In this document: in pieces, positions 16,332-24,722 of the stretch
Position numbering within the stretch: the first letter of the stretch is position 1
Layout of the letters: each line of letters opens with the position of its first letter
DNA from: DASXTB01 sp036505615
GTDB taxonomy: Bacteria; Acidobacteriota; UBA6911; JACQSX01
Direction: 5' to 3'
Assembly (NCBI GenBank): GCA_036505615.1
Contig: DASXTB010000360.1
Location: 1 to 33,266 of the forward strand
DNA: 33,266 nucleotides
Notes under the pieces: model-generated
Databases searched by the model: none
What the model was told of the DNA's origin: nothing
What the model saw: only the letters and a program-made list of their open reading frames with translations
Made by a program: the position numbers and the translations under genes

Positions 16332-16539
16332 GTCCTGGTGCCCGGCTGACGCCGGGGTCGCACCTATCCTGGCTATCTCGGCGGGGTACGTCGTACTGCT
16401 ACTCCTGGGGCACGGAGTGATGCGCCTGGTCGCCGGCCCGGCCCGCGCGGACCGGCTAACTCGCCGCCCCCTGGGAAACCGCCGAATCATCCGCCGCTGC
16501 AGTCGACCGGGGCCGCCATTAAAGGCTCATCGAAAATAA
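16330..16539 (+). CDS. Possible small membrane protein, doubtful
   Basis: A 69-residue frame from ATG 16330, which overlaps the GTT box of attC-like site 3. Residues ~9-25 form one hydrophobic helix (APILAISAGYVVLLLLG); the rest is Arg/Pro-rich and looks less protein-like. It overlaps the 3' end of the convergent glycosyltransferase gene by 13 bases. Without homologues it could easily be chance reading of GC-rich DNA. Confidence 0.25.
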   Translation: MSWCPADAGVAPILAISAGYVVLLLLGHGVMRLVAGPARADRLTRRPLGNRRIIRRCSRPGPPLKAHRK

Positions 16540-18269
16540 TCTTCCCTCAGTTTCTGAGCGCTTCCCTGAAATCGTTTTTTGACCCGAAAGACATTGAAGA
16601 TTTCAACCGGCTGATGCTCCACTTGAATCGACCACGGCAGGATCCCCCAGCCGGTGCTGTAGAAGCCGGCGTGGCTGGAAAAATCGAGCAAGCGAATAGG
16701 TGTCGATGGATAGACGAACTCCCGATTTAGCAGGTCGACATACGCGTCGCTGTCATAGCCGGTGACATAGGGCATGGCGAGATAGGGCTTAACTAGAATG
16801 TCACCCTTATCGGGGCGTTGATCTTCACGCGACATGGTCTGCGCCCCTCGCTTTTCCATGTAATAACGAAAGCTCCACTCTCCCGCGATCCACACCCGCT
16901 GTGCGGGGTATGATTCAAAGACCTGCTGTGCGATGCGGGGATAAATAGACGCAAACTGGTAATCGGCGTGCGCCAGCGCCATCGCGTAGAGAAGCGTCAG
17001 TGCAAGACAAGCTGTTGCTCTCCGTTTGCTCCACTGTGATCTTGTGCCCAGCAACAGAGTCGCCGGTACGAGCAAAGGCAACACATAGCGAACCGAACCG
17101 TGGTAGAAAACAAAAACGCAGGCAGCCAGAAAACCAGCCGCCCAGATTTGCCACATCAGTGCCGGCCCAGCACCCGGCCTTCTCCTGTGGATGCCTGCAA
17201 AGATATCCCTGACCACCAAGATTCCCGACGCAAGGAAAACGCCCAGCAGGAGACAATGAGTCCAATGCCAGTGCGCCAGCAGCGCAGTCGACAGAGACCC
17301 GGTGGCGGCCAGAAGCAGCCAGGCAATCCACTGAGCCAGCCGGTTAAGATGAAAAAGCAACACCACGCCAAGCATGGCGCCGAGGTTCAAAAGGGCGCTG
17401 ATCAGTTTTTGTCCAAACAGAAACCACTGCGAATGTCCTTCCGTGGTTAGAAACTGGCCGGTTGCCGCCAGGATGAACCGCCGGTGATGGAAAGACTGGA
17501 GAGCAACCCAACCAGTGAAAACCGCCAGCGGGAGGATCAGCAGCGGCCACAGTCTCAGCAGCGGTTTTCGGCGCAGCCACAGCACCGCCAGTAGCAGCGG
17601 AATTGCCGAAAGAGCCAAATAATTCACCATGGTTGCCAGTGACAACGCCACCGCGGCGGGCCAGCGAAGATCGCGTCCCTGTTCTTCACCCAACCAAAAC
17701 AGCACGATAGCCAGGGCGTAGAATGCCAGGAACGGAACATCAGTCATGATGGACTGCGAGAGCACGTAGATGCCAGGGTTCCACACGACCAGCAGCGCCA
17801 ACAGCAGGGGAAATCTGGCTTCTAGCACCATAAGATAAGCGGCCAGACCCAGCAGAAAGGGGAAGATCAGGAATATCGTGTGAAACAGTATTTCATTCTC
17901 ACCTCCGCTGACGGCGCGCAGCAGCGCCAGCAGGTAGGAGACCAGTGGCGGATGCGTATGCGACGCGGCATCGGGAGCATGTTTGCCCTCAAACAAAGGA
18001 GCATAGTCCATCGGATAAAGCGGAGACCGGGCCGCCTGGCGCGATATTTCCAGGTAAATCCGATCGTCAATGTGAAATGGGCGCGCCAGGAAAGGAAGAT
18101 GACTCAGTATGAGAAGCACCGCTAGTAGGGCGATGTCCCTCGCGACGCGGGGACGCGGAGACGCGGGGGCGCGGGGATCTAATGGGGAATGCGGATTGGG
18201 GATTGCGGATTGCGGATTATAAGAATGTTCATAGCGAACCGCCCGTGGGCCATTGTTTCTCTTGCGCAC
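16527..18269 (-). CDS. GT39/ArnT-like membrane glycosyltransferase (GT-C fold)
   Basis: Up to 580 residues with about ten to twelve membrane helices. The first loop after helix 1 has PFHIDDRIYLEIS (~residues 65-73), whose acidic pair is typical of the catalytic loop of GT-C enzymes that use polyprenyl-phosphate sugars; HTHPPLVSYLLALL follows, as in the PMT/ArnT superfamily. It should transfer a sugar to a lipid or protein on the outer face of the inner membrane; donor and acceptor are unknown. It is last in the radical SAM block, 78 bases after the previous gene. The only usual start codon in frame before helix 1 is GTG 18269, inside the repeat element, so residues ~18-41 are repeat-derived (NPQSAIPNPHS). 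The true start is uncertain. Confidence 0.8.
   Translation of the reverse strand: MRKRNNGPRAVRYEHSYNPQSAIPNPHSPLDPRAPASPRPRVARDIALLAVLLILSHLPFLARPFHIDDRIYLEISRQAARSPLYPMDYAPLFEGKHAPDAASHTHPPLVSYLLALLRAVSGGENEILFHTIFLIFPFLLGLAAYLMVLEARFPLLLALLVVWNPGIYVLSQSIMTDVPFLAFYALAIVLFWLGEEQGRDLRWPAAVALSLATMVNYLALSAIPLLLAVLWLRRKPLLRLWPLLILPLAVFTGWVALQSFHHRRFILAATGQFLTTEGHSQWFLFGQKLISALLNLGAMLGVVLLFHLNRLAQWIAWLLLAATGSLSTALLAHWHWTHCLLLGVFLASGILVVRDIFAGIHRRRPGAGPALMWQIWAAGFLAACVFVFYHGSVRYVLPLLVPATLLLGTRSQWSKRRATACLALTLLYAMALAHADYQFASIYPRIAQQVFESYPAQRVWIAGEWSFRYYMEKRGAQTMSREDQRPDKGDILVKPYLAMPYVTGYDSDAYVDLLNREFVYPSTPIRLLDFSSHAGFYSTGWGILPWSIQVEHQPVEIFNVFRVKKRFQGSAQKLREDYFR
18143..18178. repeat. GACGCGGG simple repeat
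   Basis: Four degenerate units of GACGCGGG in a row, read within the N-terminal part of the glycosyltransferase frame as Pro/Arg-rich sequence. It adjoins the left arm of ATTGCGGATT copy 2. Confidence 0.6.
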
Positions 18270-18347
18270 AACTAACGGACAGACAACCCATGGCGGACAA
18301 TGGATGGTCTGTCAAATCCGCAATCCGCAATCCGCATTCCGCAATCC
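18184..18347. repeat. ATTGCGGATT inverted-arm element, copy 2
   Basis: Left arm 18184-18221 (GCGGATTGGGGATTGCGG...) and right arm 18313-18347 (AATCCGCAATCCGCAAT...) are inverted copies. The ~90-base core has GGACAGACAACC and GGACAATGGATGG words. The right arm ends at the stop codon of the upstream radical SAM gene, and the left arm is read as part of the glycosyltransferase. Confidence 0.85.
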
Positions 18348-19918
18348 TATGTGTGCTTGGCTTTTGAGAGTTCGGCCTGATGCATTAGCTGCAGGTATGT
18401 CTTCTCCAGCCACTGAATCAAGCGGATCTCCGGCATGAAATCAAAGAACCGGGTGCGTAAGCGCAGTTTCAGAATCTTGAAATAAAGATCGTACATGGCC
18501 ATCATCGCGCCCTTCAGGCGATTGTTGCAGTAACGCTCAAATGCTTTTCTCTCGAAGAACTTCGACATCACATTCAACTTGGTCAGAAAACGACGTTGCG
18601 CTTCATCCAGAAACGTATTGTTATTCATGCCGAAATGGAAATTGCTCCACTCCTCCAGTGTTTCAGGAGGCGTGAAATTGAACTCGTTGACGCATTTGTA
18701 ATACAGATCCGTGCCGGGATAGGGAGTAAAAATGGCAATGGGCGCCACTCCCGCATGAGGATTATCTCCCAACAACTTAAAAATGAAATCGACGCTTTCC
18801 AACGTCTCATCGCGGTCTTCGCCGGGAAAGCCCGCCATGAAGCCGTACTTGACGTACAGTTCCGCCCGGGCGAGTTTCCTGTTGGCCGAGAGCACCTGAT
18901 CGAGTGTGTTTTGCTTCATGATTTCTTTCATTCGCTTCGGAGAGCCGGTCTCGATCCCCACCCAGAGCTCTTTGAATCCGGCCCTTTTCATTTTGAGCAT
19001 CAGAGCTTCGTCCGCTCTATCCAGGAAGTCCACGCGACAGGGCGCCTGGATCAACACCTGAATATTCCGCTCAATCAGCAGGTCGCAGATCTGCTCCACT
19101 CGCTTCTTGCTGCCGAAGAAGTAATCGTCTTCGATGAATAACGCTTCTACTCCAAAACGGCTGACCAGATACTCAATTTCCCGCACCACCCGCTCGGCGC
19201 TCTGGAAGCGATACTTCTTTTCATTGAATTCAAGGTTGTAACAAAACTCGCAGTTGTAAGGGCATCCGCGGCTGGTAACGATCTGCAACTGGCGCTGTCC
19301 GGTCGAGGGCGCGCTGGTGAAATAAGGCGCCATGTCCACCAGGTCGTAATTAGGCGAGGGAATGCTATCCAGCGGCTTGATCATCGGGCGAGGAGTGGTG
19401 AAACGCAGTTGGCCGTCTTGCGTGTCCGCTTGCTTACGCGCGCGGCTCAGTTTGTATCCGATGCCTGCTACCAAATCCAGGTCGCCATTTTGCGCCAGGC
19501 ACCGGGCTAGGTCCACTATGGTCGCTTCTCCTTCGCCTTTCACGACAATGTCACAATGAGGATCTCGTAGCGTCGACTCGGGACAAAGCGAGGGATGTAC
19601 GCCTCCCCAAACTATGGGGATTGTCCCATCAAGATCACGAACCAGGCGCGCTGCCAAAAGGCCGCCTCGGATTTGGGTGCCGGTCATGCTGGAAATCCCC
19701 ACCATCAACGTATCGGCGTCCACTGCTTTGCCCAGCGCTTCGTCGAACTTCGTGGTCAGCCGCTGGTCGACAATTCGGACCTGGAAGCCGGCCTTGTCGA
19801 GAACCGTTCCCAGGGAGAGGACGGACAGGGGCAGTCCCACGTTGATCCCAAACAAGTCCATCCCTGTGGTGGGATAGACCAGCACAATATTTGTCTTTGC
19901 CGAGTGCATTGTTGACAT
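18347..19918 (-). CDS. Cobalamin-binding-type radical SAM protein (B)
   Basis: About 523 residues from ATG 19918 (ATG 19909 also possible; no clear ribosome site). Residues 1-~150 have the Rossmann-like B12-binding layout (NIVLVYPTTG, VWGGVHPSLCPEST, CDIVVKGEGEATI) seen in BchE/MiaB-like class B radical SAM enzymes, without the DxHxxG lower-ligand motif. The cluster motif is SRGCPYNCEFC (C219, C223, C226), followed by a radical SAM barrel (FIEDDYFFGSKKRV, GIETGSPKRMKEIMKQN, GFMAGFPGEDRDE). The ~120-residue C-terminal region is Lys/Arg/Phe-rich. Relatives methylate unactivated carbons or rearrange lipids and natural products; the substrate here is unknown. Confidence 0.85.
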   Translation of the reverse strand: MSTMHSAKTNIVLVYPTTGMDLFGINVGLPLSVLSLGTVLDKAGFQVRIVDQRLTTKFDEALGKAVDADTLMVGISSMTGTQIRGGLLAARLVRDLDGTIPIVWGGVHPSLCPESTLRDPHCDIVVKGEGEATIVDLARCLAQNGDLDLVAGIGYKLSRARKQADTQDGQLRFTTPRPMIKPLDSIPSPNYDLVDMAPYFTSAPSTGQRQLQIVTSRGCPYNCEFCYNLEFNEKKYRFQSAERVVREIEYLVSRFGVEALFIEDDYFFGSKKRVEQICDLLIERNIQVLIQAPCRVDFLDRADEALMLKMKRAGFKELWVGIETGSPKRMKEIMKQNTLDQVLSANRKLARAELYVKYGFMAGFPGEDRDETLESVDFIFKLLGDNPHAGVAPIAIFTPYPGTDLYYKCVNEFNFTPPETLEEWSNFHFGMNNNTFLDEAQRRFLTKLNVMSKFFERKAFERYCNNRLKGAMMAMYDLYFKILKLRLRTRFFDFMPEIRLIQWLEKTYLQLMHQAELSKAKHT

Positions 19919-19926
19919 CAAGAGCC

Positions 19927-20045
19927 GTCCACGATCACGTCAACGTTCACGACCACGACCGCGTTCACGTCTACGCGCACGACTGGTCGTCGACGTTGAC
20001 GCTGGTCGTGGACGTTGACGTGGTCGTGGACGTGAACGTGATCGG
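19927..20045. repeat. GACGTGGTCGTG inverted-arm element
   Basis: Left arm 19927-19982 is made of CACGACCACG/GTCAACGTTCACG words and right arm 19984-20045 of their complements (GTCGTGGACGTTGACGTGG). There is almost no core, so it is a palindromic simple repeat that could extrude as a cruciform. It occupies the space between two radical SAM genes. The + strand open frame through it is an artefact of the repeat. Confidence 0.8.
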
Positions 20046-20058
20046 CTTTCCTTTGGTC

Positions 20059-20073
20059 GCGGCTTCGCCGCGT
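20059..20073. terminator. Strong GC hairpin after radical SAM gene A2
   Basis: CGCGGC-ttc-GCCGCG is a perfect 6-bp stem five bases past the stop of the minus-strand gene ending at 20079. No U-tract follows in either direction, so it is a hairpin in terminator position, or a REP-like half, and not a proven terminator. Confidence 0.4.
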
Positions 20074-20078
20074 TAGGT

Positions 20079-21032
20079 TCAGCGCATCAGCCATCGTTTA
20101 TACATATTCTCCAAGTGATACGTGGTTCTGGGAAAGTTCTGCTGCATGTAAGGATGATAGCGAATTACCTTCTGCGCCCAAGCCGGTTGGTTGATGAAAT
20201 CGCATCGCGCGCAAAGCGGCAATTGCTCGAACTGCCTCTGGAACATCAGCCGGCGAATTCGTGCAAACTCCGGACTGTGCCAAATGTCAATCAGCGAGCT
20301 GTTATTGGTATCTCCGATGATATGCTCCCCTTCGGAGTCGAAGCAGCACAGAGCTACCTTTCCGTCAGCCAGAATGGTCATGTAGTGAAACAGCCGCTCA
20401 CAGAAATTTTGTTTGTGGTGGAACTCTGTTTCCTTTGAAATTTGGCCCGCCCAGTTGAACCACAATGAAAAACGAACCTGATCGGCTTGCTTCCAAGCTT
20501 CTTTTAGCTCCGCCTGGGTATTTTTGTTTTCCGGCGTAGTCACCATGGCGATACTCACACGCGGTTTCTTCTTCCTCAGGTCATTGCGCCTTCGGATGAA
20601 ATAGAGGACGTTGTCGCGCACCTGATCATAATTCAAACCGAGCCGGATCTTTTCGAAAGTCTCTTTGTTTCCGCCGTCAATGCTGACGATCATCGAGTCC
20701 AGCAGGTCATCACGCAGGATCTTTTCTGTTATTTCAGCGCTCAGCCGCGAGCCGTTCGTGGTCACATTGAGGTGAGACGAAGGAGCCTTCTCTCGTATGT
20801 AGGCGAAATAATCCAGGATTTCAGGAACCAGGAAGCTCTCACCGTGCAGGAAAGGCAGAATCTTATTCGCTTTGTGTTCGGCGCACTGGTCGACGATCTT
20901 CCTGAACAGGTCAAAGGACATAACTCGCCGCGGCCGCTGCATCTGCGGCGTGGCGCAGGTGGTGCAACGCGCGTTACAGGCGTTAGTCAGCTCGATGTAA
21001 ACCTGATCGGGAAAATCCGGAACTCGATACAT
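20079..21032 (-). CDS. SPASM-type radical SAM protein (A2)
   Basis: 317 residues. The cluster motif comes early, LTNACNARCTTC (C19, C23, C26). A radical SAM partial barrel follows (GESFLVPEIL, NVTTNGSRLS, MIVSIDGGNKETFEKIRLG). The C-terminal Cys set (NFCERLF, KVALCCFDSEG, LCARCDF) with the IGDTNNSSLIDIWHSPEF segment is the SPASM auxiliary-cluster layout. SPASM enzymes include peptide maturases and others acting on sugars or lipids. Its start lies three bases from an ATTGCGGATT arm. It resembles A1 (22618-23667) in plan and may be a diverged duplicate. Confidence 0.85.
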   Translation of the reverse strand: MYRVPDFPDQVYIELTNACNARCTTCATPQMQRPRRVMSFDLFRKIVDQCAEHKANKILPFLHGESFLVPEILDYFAYIREKAPSSHLNVTTNGSRLSAEITEKILRDDLLDSMIVSIDGGNKETFEKIRLGLNYDQVRDNVLYFIRRRNDLRKKKPRVSIAMVTTPENKNTQAELKEAWKQADQVRFSLWFNWAGQISKETEFHHKQNFCERLFHYMTILADGKVALCCFDSEGEHIIGDTNNSSLIDIWHSPEFARIRRLMFQRQFEQLPLCARCDFINQPAWAQKVIRYHPYMQQNFPRTTYHLENMYKRWLMR

Positions 21033-21035
21033 GTT

Positions 21036-21193
21036 GGATTTCGGATTGCGGATTTCGGTTTGCGGATTTGAAGATTGTCCGTGGTCCGTTGTCCGTGGTC
21101 TCCAAAAAAATGAACCTCAGAAATGACAAATGCACCACGCGCGACTGACGACTGATATCTCTTTAAATCCGCATTCCGCAATCCGCAATTGCC
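21036..21193. repeat. ATTGCGGATT inverted-arm element, copy 3
   Basis: Left arm 21036-21070 (GGATTTCGGATTGCGGATTT...) and right arm 21165-21193 (AAATCCGCATTCCGCAATCC...) flank a core with GTCCGTGGTCCGTTGTCCG, itself a simple repeat, and GCGACTGACGACTGA. It spans the complete space between the stop of one radical SAM gene and the start of the next. Confidence 0.85.
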
Positions 21194-22621
21194 TCAATTC
21201 ACTCTTGAGGTAGCGTCGCCCCCATACGACAGAAAATTCCGCTCTATTGCCTTCAGGTATTTCTTCGACGAAGAAATGCTCAGCAGCTTGGGCATCATCC
21301 GGAAGAATCGCCCTTTGGTGAGAAAGAACGTCAGGTAAGCGCGCTGCTGGAGTTTCTTCAGCGTGTAAAAGTCAAAATGCTCGCTCTTGATGGTGACCAC
21401 TTTCGTTCCGTGCCGCGCTACTTCATCCGGGTCGTAGAGACCCTGTTCAAAGACCATCTTATTGATCTCTGTTCCGGCATAGGGAATAACGATGCTGAAC
21501 AATGCCTCATCCAGATCGGTCTTGCGCGCAAAGGCAATCGTCTGCTTGATCTCATCCACTGTCTCGGTGGGAAATCCAATCATGAAAAAGCCCAGCGTGT
21601 TGATGCCATACTTGCGCGTCCAGCTGAGGACGTCCTTGGCTTTGTTCAGGTGCAGGTTCTTCTTGATCAGCTTCTGAATACGCGGGCTGGCTGACTCGAT
21701 CGCCACGGCGATATGGTGGGTACCGGCTTGGGCGAGCTTTCTGACCAGCTCCTCGTCAAAACACTCCAGCCGCAAGCCGTTTCCGAACTGCATATAAACT
21801 TTCTTATTCATTTCGCTGTTAATGATCAGGTCACAAATTTTCTTTGCTCGCGGAATATCAAGGTTGAAAATGTCGTCCTCTACCATGAATTCACGCACTC
21901 CGTATTGCTTGTAGAGCATGTACATCTCGCCGAAGACGTTTTCTGCGGAGCGGCCGCGGAATTTCTTTCCAAACAAGTCGTGACAGTAAGTGCAGCGCCA
22001 TGGGCACCCCCGGCTGGTAAAGATCTGAATGGCGCGCTTATGCTTGGGAGTGTATCGGGCTGATTCCATCAGGAAGTAGCGCTCCAGCTCGAGAAGGTGG
22101 TAAGCCGGCCATGGCAAGGCATCAATATCGACCGTCACGGAGCGCGGCATAGTACGAAGCGCCGCGCCATTCTTGTGGAAGAGGATTCCCGGCACGGTCC
22201 AGGGGTCCCGGCCCGACTGAAGCGCTGTGACCAAGTCGGCAAAAGTGTCTTCTCCTTCTCCGGCCACGATAAAATCACAAACTCCGTTGTTGATAACCTC
22301 GTCGGATTCAATCGTTGGATGCTGGCCGCCGAACACGATTCTCAGCGAGGGATCGCACTGCTTGATGACCTGGGCTGTCTCTCGCGCGCCTTCGTATTCG
22401 ACTGTCATGCAGGTCAGGCCGGCAAGGTCGTATTTCGTCTTTCTCAGCCGCTCGCGCAGTACCGCATGGGCTGCCTGGACGCTGCTCTCCAGTGCAAGAT
22501 CCAAAATATCCACTTCATGGCCTTCCTTTTCCACCACCGCTGCACAATAGGCCAGACCGATAGGGATGCCCAGGATCATGTCCATGAACGTAGGTTTGGC
22601 CCGAACCAAAAGAATCTTCAT
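21194..22621 (-). CDS. Cobalamin-binding-type radical SAM protein (B1)
   Basis: 475 residues. Residues 1-~140 are B12-binding-like (MKILLVRAKPTFMDM, FGGQHPTIESDEV, CDFIVAGEGEDTF), again without DxHxxG. The cluster motif is SRGCPWRCTYC (C206, C210, C213), with FMVEDDIFNLDIPRAKKICD and FMIGFPTETVDEI as barrel landmarks. Its ATG overlaps the stop of gene A1 by four bases (ATGA), which implies translational coupling and a joint function. The C-terminus is basic and aromatic. It shares the plan of B2 (18347-19918). Class B enzymes usually release SAH when they methylate, which fits the nearby ahcY. Confidence 0.87.
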   Translation of the reverse strand: MKILLVRAKPTFMDMILGIPIGLAYCAAVVEKEGHEVDILDLALESSVQAAHAVLRERLRKTKYDLAGLTCMTVEYEGARETAQVIKQCDPSLRIVFGGQHPTIESDEVINNGVCDFIVAGEGEDTFADLVTALQSGRDPWTVPGILFHKNGAALRTMPRSVTVDIDALPWPAYHLLELERYFLMESARYTPKHKRAIQIFTSRGCPWRCTYCHDLFGKKFRGRSAENVFGEMYMLYKQYGVREFMVEDDIFNLDIPRAKKICDLIINSEMNKKVYMQFGNGLRLECFDEELVRKLAQAGTHHIAVAIESASPRIQKLIKKNLHLNKAKDVLSWTRKYGINTLGFFMIGFPTETVDEIKQTIAFARKTDLDEALFSIVIPYAGTEINKMVFEQGLYDPDEVARHGTKVVTIKSEHFDFYTLKKLQQRAYLTFFLTKGRFFRMMPKLLSISSSKKYLKAIERNFLSYGGDATSRVN

Positions 22622-23667
22622 ACGCTCTCCCTCAGGTTGTCTGACCTTTTATCCTCAAAAATCGGTAGTCTATGGAACAAGGACCATTTTTCGAAGCGCG
22701 GGACCCATTTCTTAACCACAGTGCTGTTGACTAGAAAGCTCCCGATAATAACCGGCAGGCGGGGATTGGGCGCCAGGCATCGCTGACAGTCAGGAAACTG
22801 GCTCAAATCTCGGTCAACGTGAGCTTGCCTCCAGCGCTGCATGCCCGGGCTGTTCCAAATCTCTTCCACGCTCTTCTGGCGGATGTTTCCCAGCGGTTTG
22901 GTTTGCCAGGTGTGGCAGCAGGGGAACATATTGCCATCGACGGTAACTGCAGGAGGCCCCTGCCACAGCAAATGGCATGGGTTTCTGCGGCGCCGCGGCT
23001 TGTTGGCCTGACCTGGCACTGCCATATCCGGAAAGCCAATCTCTTCTTCCTTGATGCGTATTTCATCAACACCGGGAATATTCCACATCCTCTGGAAGTC
23101 GTTCACTTGGTGGTAGTTCTCTTTCATCCGCACCAACTGCATAATCGTGAAAACTTTGGCGTTACGGCGACCCTTGATCTCCAGAAATTTCAGAATATTG
23201 TCCCGCACCTTAAAGAAACTGGCCCCTTTCCGGTACTTCTCGTAAACCTCGGGCGTCGTGCCGTCAAAGGCGATTATTAAGATGTCCAGGCCGGAATCGA
23301 TGATCTGGTTGGAACGTTCCTCATTTAGCAATGTAGCATTGGTCGAAACTACAGAATGCATTCCATGCGCCTTCGCATAGCGGATCATCTCATAGAGATC
23401 AGAATTCAAAAGGGGTTCTCCGGCGCCCCAGGGGATTACCAGTTCGGTCTTTCCGTGGAGCCGGTCCACCGTGCGCTTATAAAGATTCAAATCGAGGTCC
23501 TCTGGTGGCAAATATCCTAGTTCGCGGGGGCACATGGGACAATAAAGATTGCACTTGGAGGTATTTTCGATAATCAGATTGATGGGCGCAGCTCTGCCCA
23601 CATCCGCGCGGCGCAGCAGATAAGCTCCCAGCAGTTGCAGTCGGTTACGAAAATGGCTCAGGCCCAT
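22618..23667 (-). CDS. SPASM-type radical SAM protein (A1)
   Basis: 349 residues. The cluster motif is ENTSKCNLYCPMC (C39, C43, C46), then GAGEPLLNSDLYEMI, VVSTNATLLNEE and IIAFDGTTPEVYEKYRKG as barrel strands. The late Cys set NPCHLLWQ, NMFPCCHTW, FPDCQRC with PLGNIRQKSVEEIWNSPGM is SPASM. It opens the (A1-B1) pair, 73 bases after the rhomboid gene, and overlaps B1 by four bases. The upstream stretch is AT-rich (TTTATTTATTTATTTT on the coding strand) and could carry a promoter. Substrate unknown. Confidence 0.87.
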   Translation of the reverse strand: MGLSHFRNRLQLLGAYLLRRADVGRAAPINLIIENTSKCNLYCPMCPRELGYLPPEDLDLNLYKRTVDRLHGKTELVIPWGAGEPLLNSDLYEMIRYAKAHGMHSVVSTNATLLNEERSNQIIDSGLDILIIAFDGTTPEVYEKYRKGASFFKVRDNILKFLEIKGRRNAKVFTIMQLVRMKENYHQVNDFQRMWNIPGVDEIRIKEEEIGFPDMAVPGQANKPRRRRNPCHLLWQGPPAVTVDGNMFPCCHTWQTKPLGNIRQKSVEEIWNSPGMQRWRQAHVDRDLSQFPDCQRCLAPNPRLPVIIGSFLVNSTVVKKWVPRFEKWSLFHRLPIFEDKRSDNLRESV

Positions 23668-23740
23668 GAGCGGGATGAATTCCCCTAAGTCAATGAAAAT
23701 AAATAAATAAACGACATAGATACCGTAGCATAGAGAGGCC

Positions 23741-24442
23741 CTAGTGTACAGAGTAATCGTCGTCTTTTCGGTGCTGCTCGTAGACCTGAAATCTCCGTTT
23801 CAGACGTCGAAGCCTCCACTGCTGGTACTGCTGCCTCCAAGACCGTAACGAGAGCCACCCTTTCAGATAGATCAGCCCGAACAACATCCCTCCCAAGTGA
23901 GCCAAATGCGCAACCGGGCCTCCCGGGGCCTGCAACGCGGAAATAAAAGTTAAGATCCCAAGACCCGCAACGAAGTACTTTGCCTTGACGGGAACGATGA
24001 AGTACAGGAGCAACATCCGATTTGGGAACATCAATCCGTAGGCCAGGAGAATGCCATAAACCGCTCCCGAAGCTCCGATGATCACTTCCCGACCGAACGG
24101 ATTCACGGCAACCGATAATAATCCTGCGCTGATCCCGGTCAGGAAGTAATAGCGAAGGAAGAACCCCGAACCCCAGTATCGTTCCAACTCGGAACCAAAC
24201 ATCCAGAGCCCAAACATATTCAGCAACAGATGCATCAGGCCGCCGTGCAGGAAAAGATAAGTGGCGAGCTGCCATAGGAAGAATTTCTGAGTCACCAGCG
24301 CCGGGCTCAAGCCGAAGATCAACACCATGTCGGGAGCAAGTTGCTCCATCAAGTAAGCCACAACGTTGGCGATGACGAGATATTTGATTATCGGCGTAAC
24401 CGGAGGGCCAAACGAAACCTGGTAGCCGTTAGGAGCGCGCAT
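23741..24442 (-). CDS. Rhomboid-family intramembrane serine protease
   Basis: 233 residues with six predicted membrane helices. The catalytic Ser lies in IIGASGAVYG (S125) and the catalytic His in VAHLAHLGGMLFG (H182). The oxyanion/structural motif HGGLMHLLLNM (H66 to N75) is present, so the enzyme should be active. Rhomboids cut membrane proteins inside or next to the membrane. A basic, Gln/Arg-rich cytosolic tail of ~40 residues follows the last helix. It sits between ahcY and the radical SAM genes on the same strand. The link may be functional (release of a membrane-anchored substrate) or simple adjacency. Confidence 0.9.
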   Translation of the reverse strand: MRAPNGYQVSFGPPVTPIIKYLVIANVVAYLMEQLAPDMVLIFGLSPALVTQKFFLWQLATYLFLHGGLMHLLLNMFGLWMFGSELERYWGSGFFLRYYFLTGISAGLLSVAVNPFGREVIIGASGAVYGILLAYGLMFPNRMLLLYFIVPVKAKYFVAGLGILTFISALQAPGGPVAHLAHLGGMLFGLIYLKGWLSLRSWRQQYQQWRLRRLKRRFQVYEQHRKDDDYSVH

Positions 24443-24447
24443 TATCT

Positions 24448-24722
24448 AATTTCGGATTGCCGATTTTATCGATTGCGGATTGGGGATTTTATCGATTGCG
24501 GATTGGAGACTGCGGATTGCGGATTTCCAGAATTCTGCCCTTCAGTTATCTGGAGTCCATTGTCTCTTTTGATTGCATCATCGACAAGGTATACTGGCTT
24601 CGGGTGATTGATAGCTTCCTCATTCCGCAATTGCAAAGCGCTAATTCGCAATCGATGAAATCCAAAGTCCGCAATCCAAAATCCGCAATTGACGAAATCC
24701 GCAATCCAAAATCCGCAATCGG
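24448..24722. repeat. ATTGCGGATT inverted-arm element, copy 4 (largest)
   Basis: Left arm 24448-24528 holds a tandem unit GATTTTATCGATTGCGGATT twice; right arm 24621-24722 repeats AATCCGCAATCCAAAATCCG words. The ~92-base core includes GGAGTCCATTGTC. The element runs from five bases before the rhomboid start to the base before the ahcY stop. Confidence 0.85.

Noticed and set aside
16430..16540. Fourth attC box at GGCTAAC near 16455
   Set aside because: It breaks RYYYAAC and no GTTRRRY partner follows before the convergent gene.
19891..20076. 61-residue His/Asp/Val-rich open frame
   Set aside because: It is a translation of the GACGTGGTCGTG palindromic repeat.
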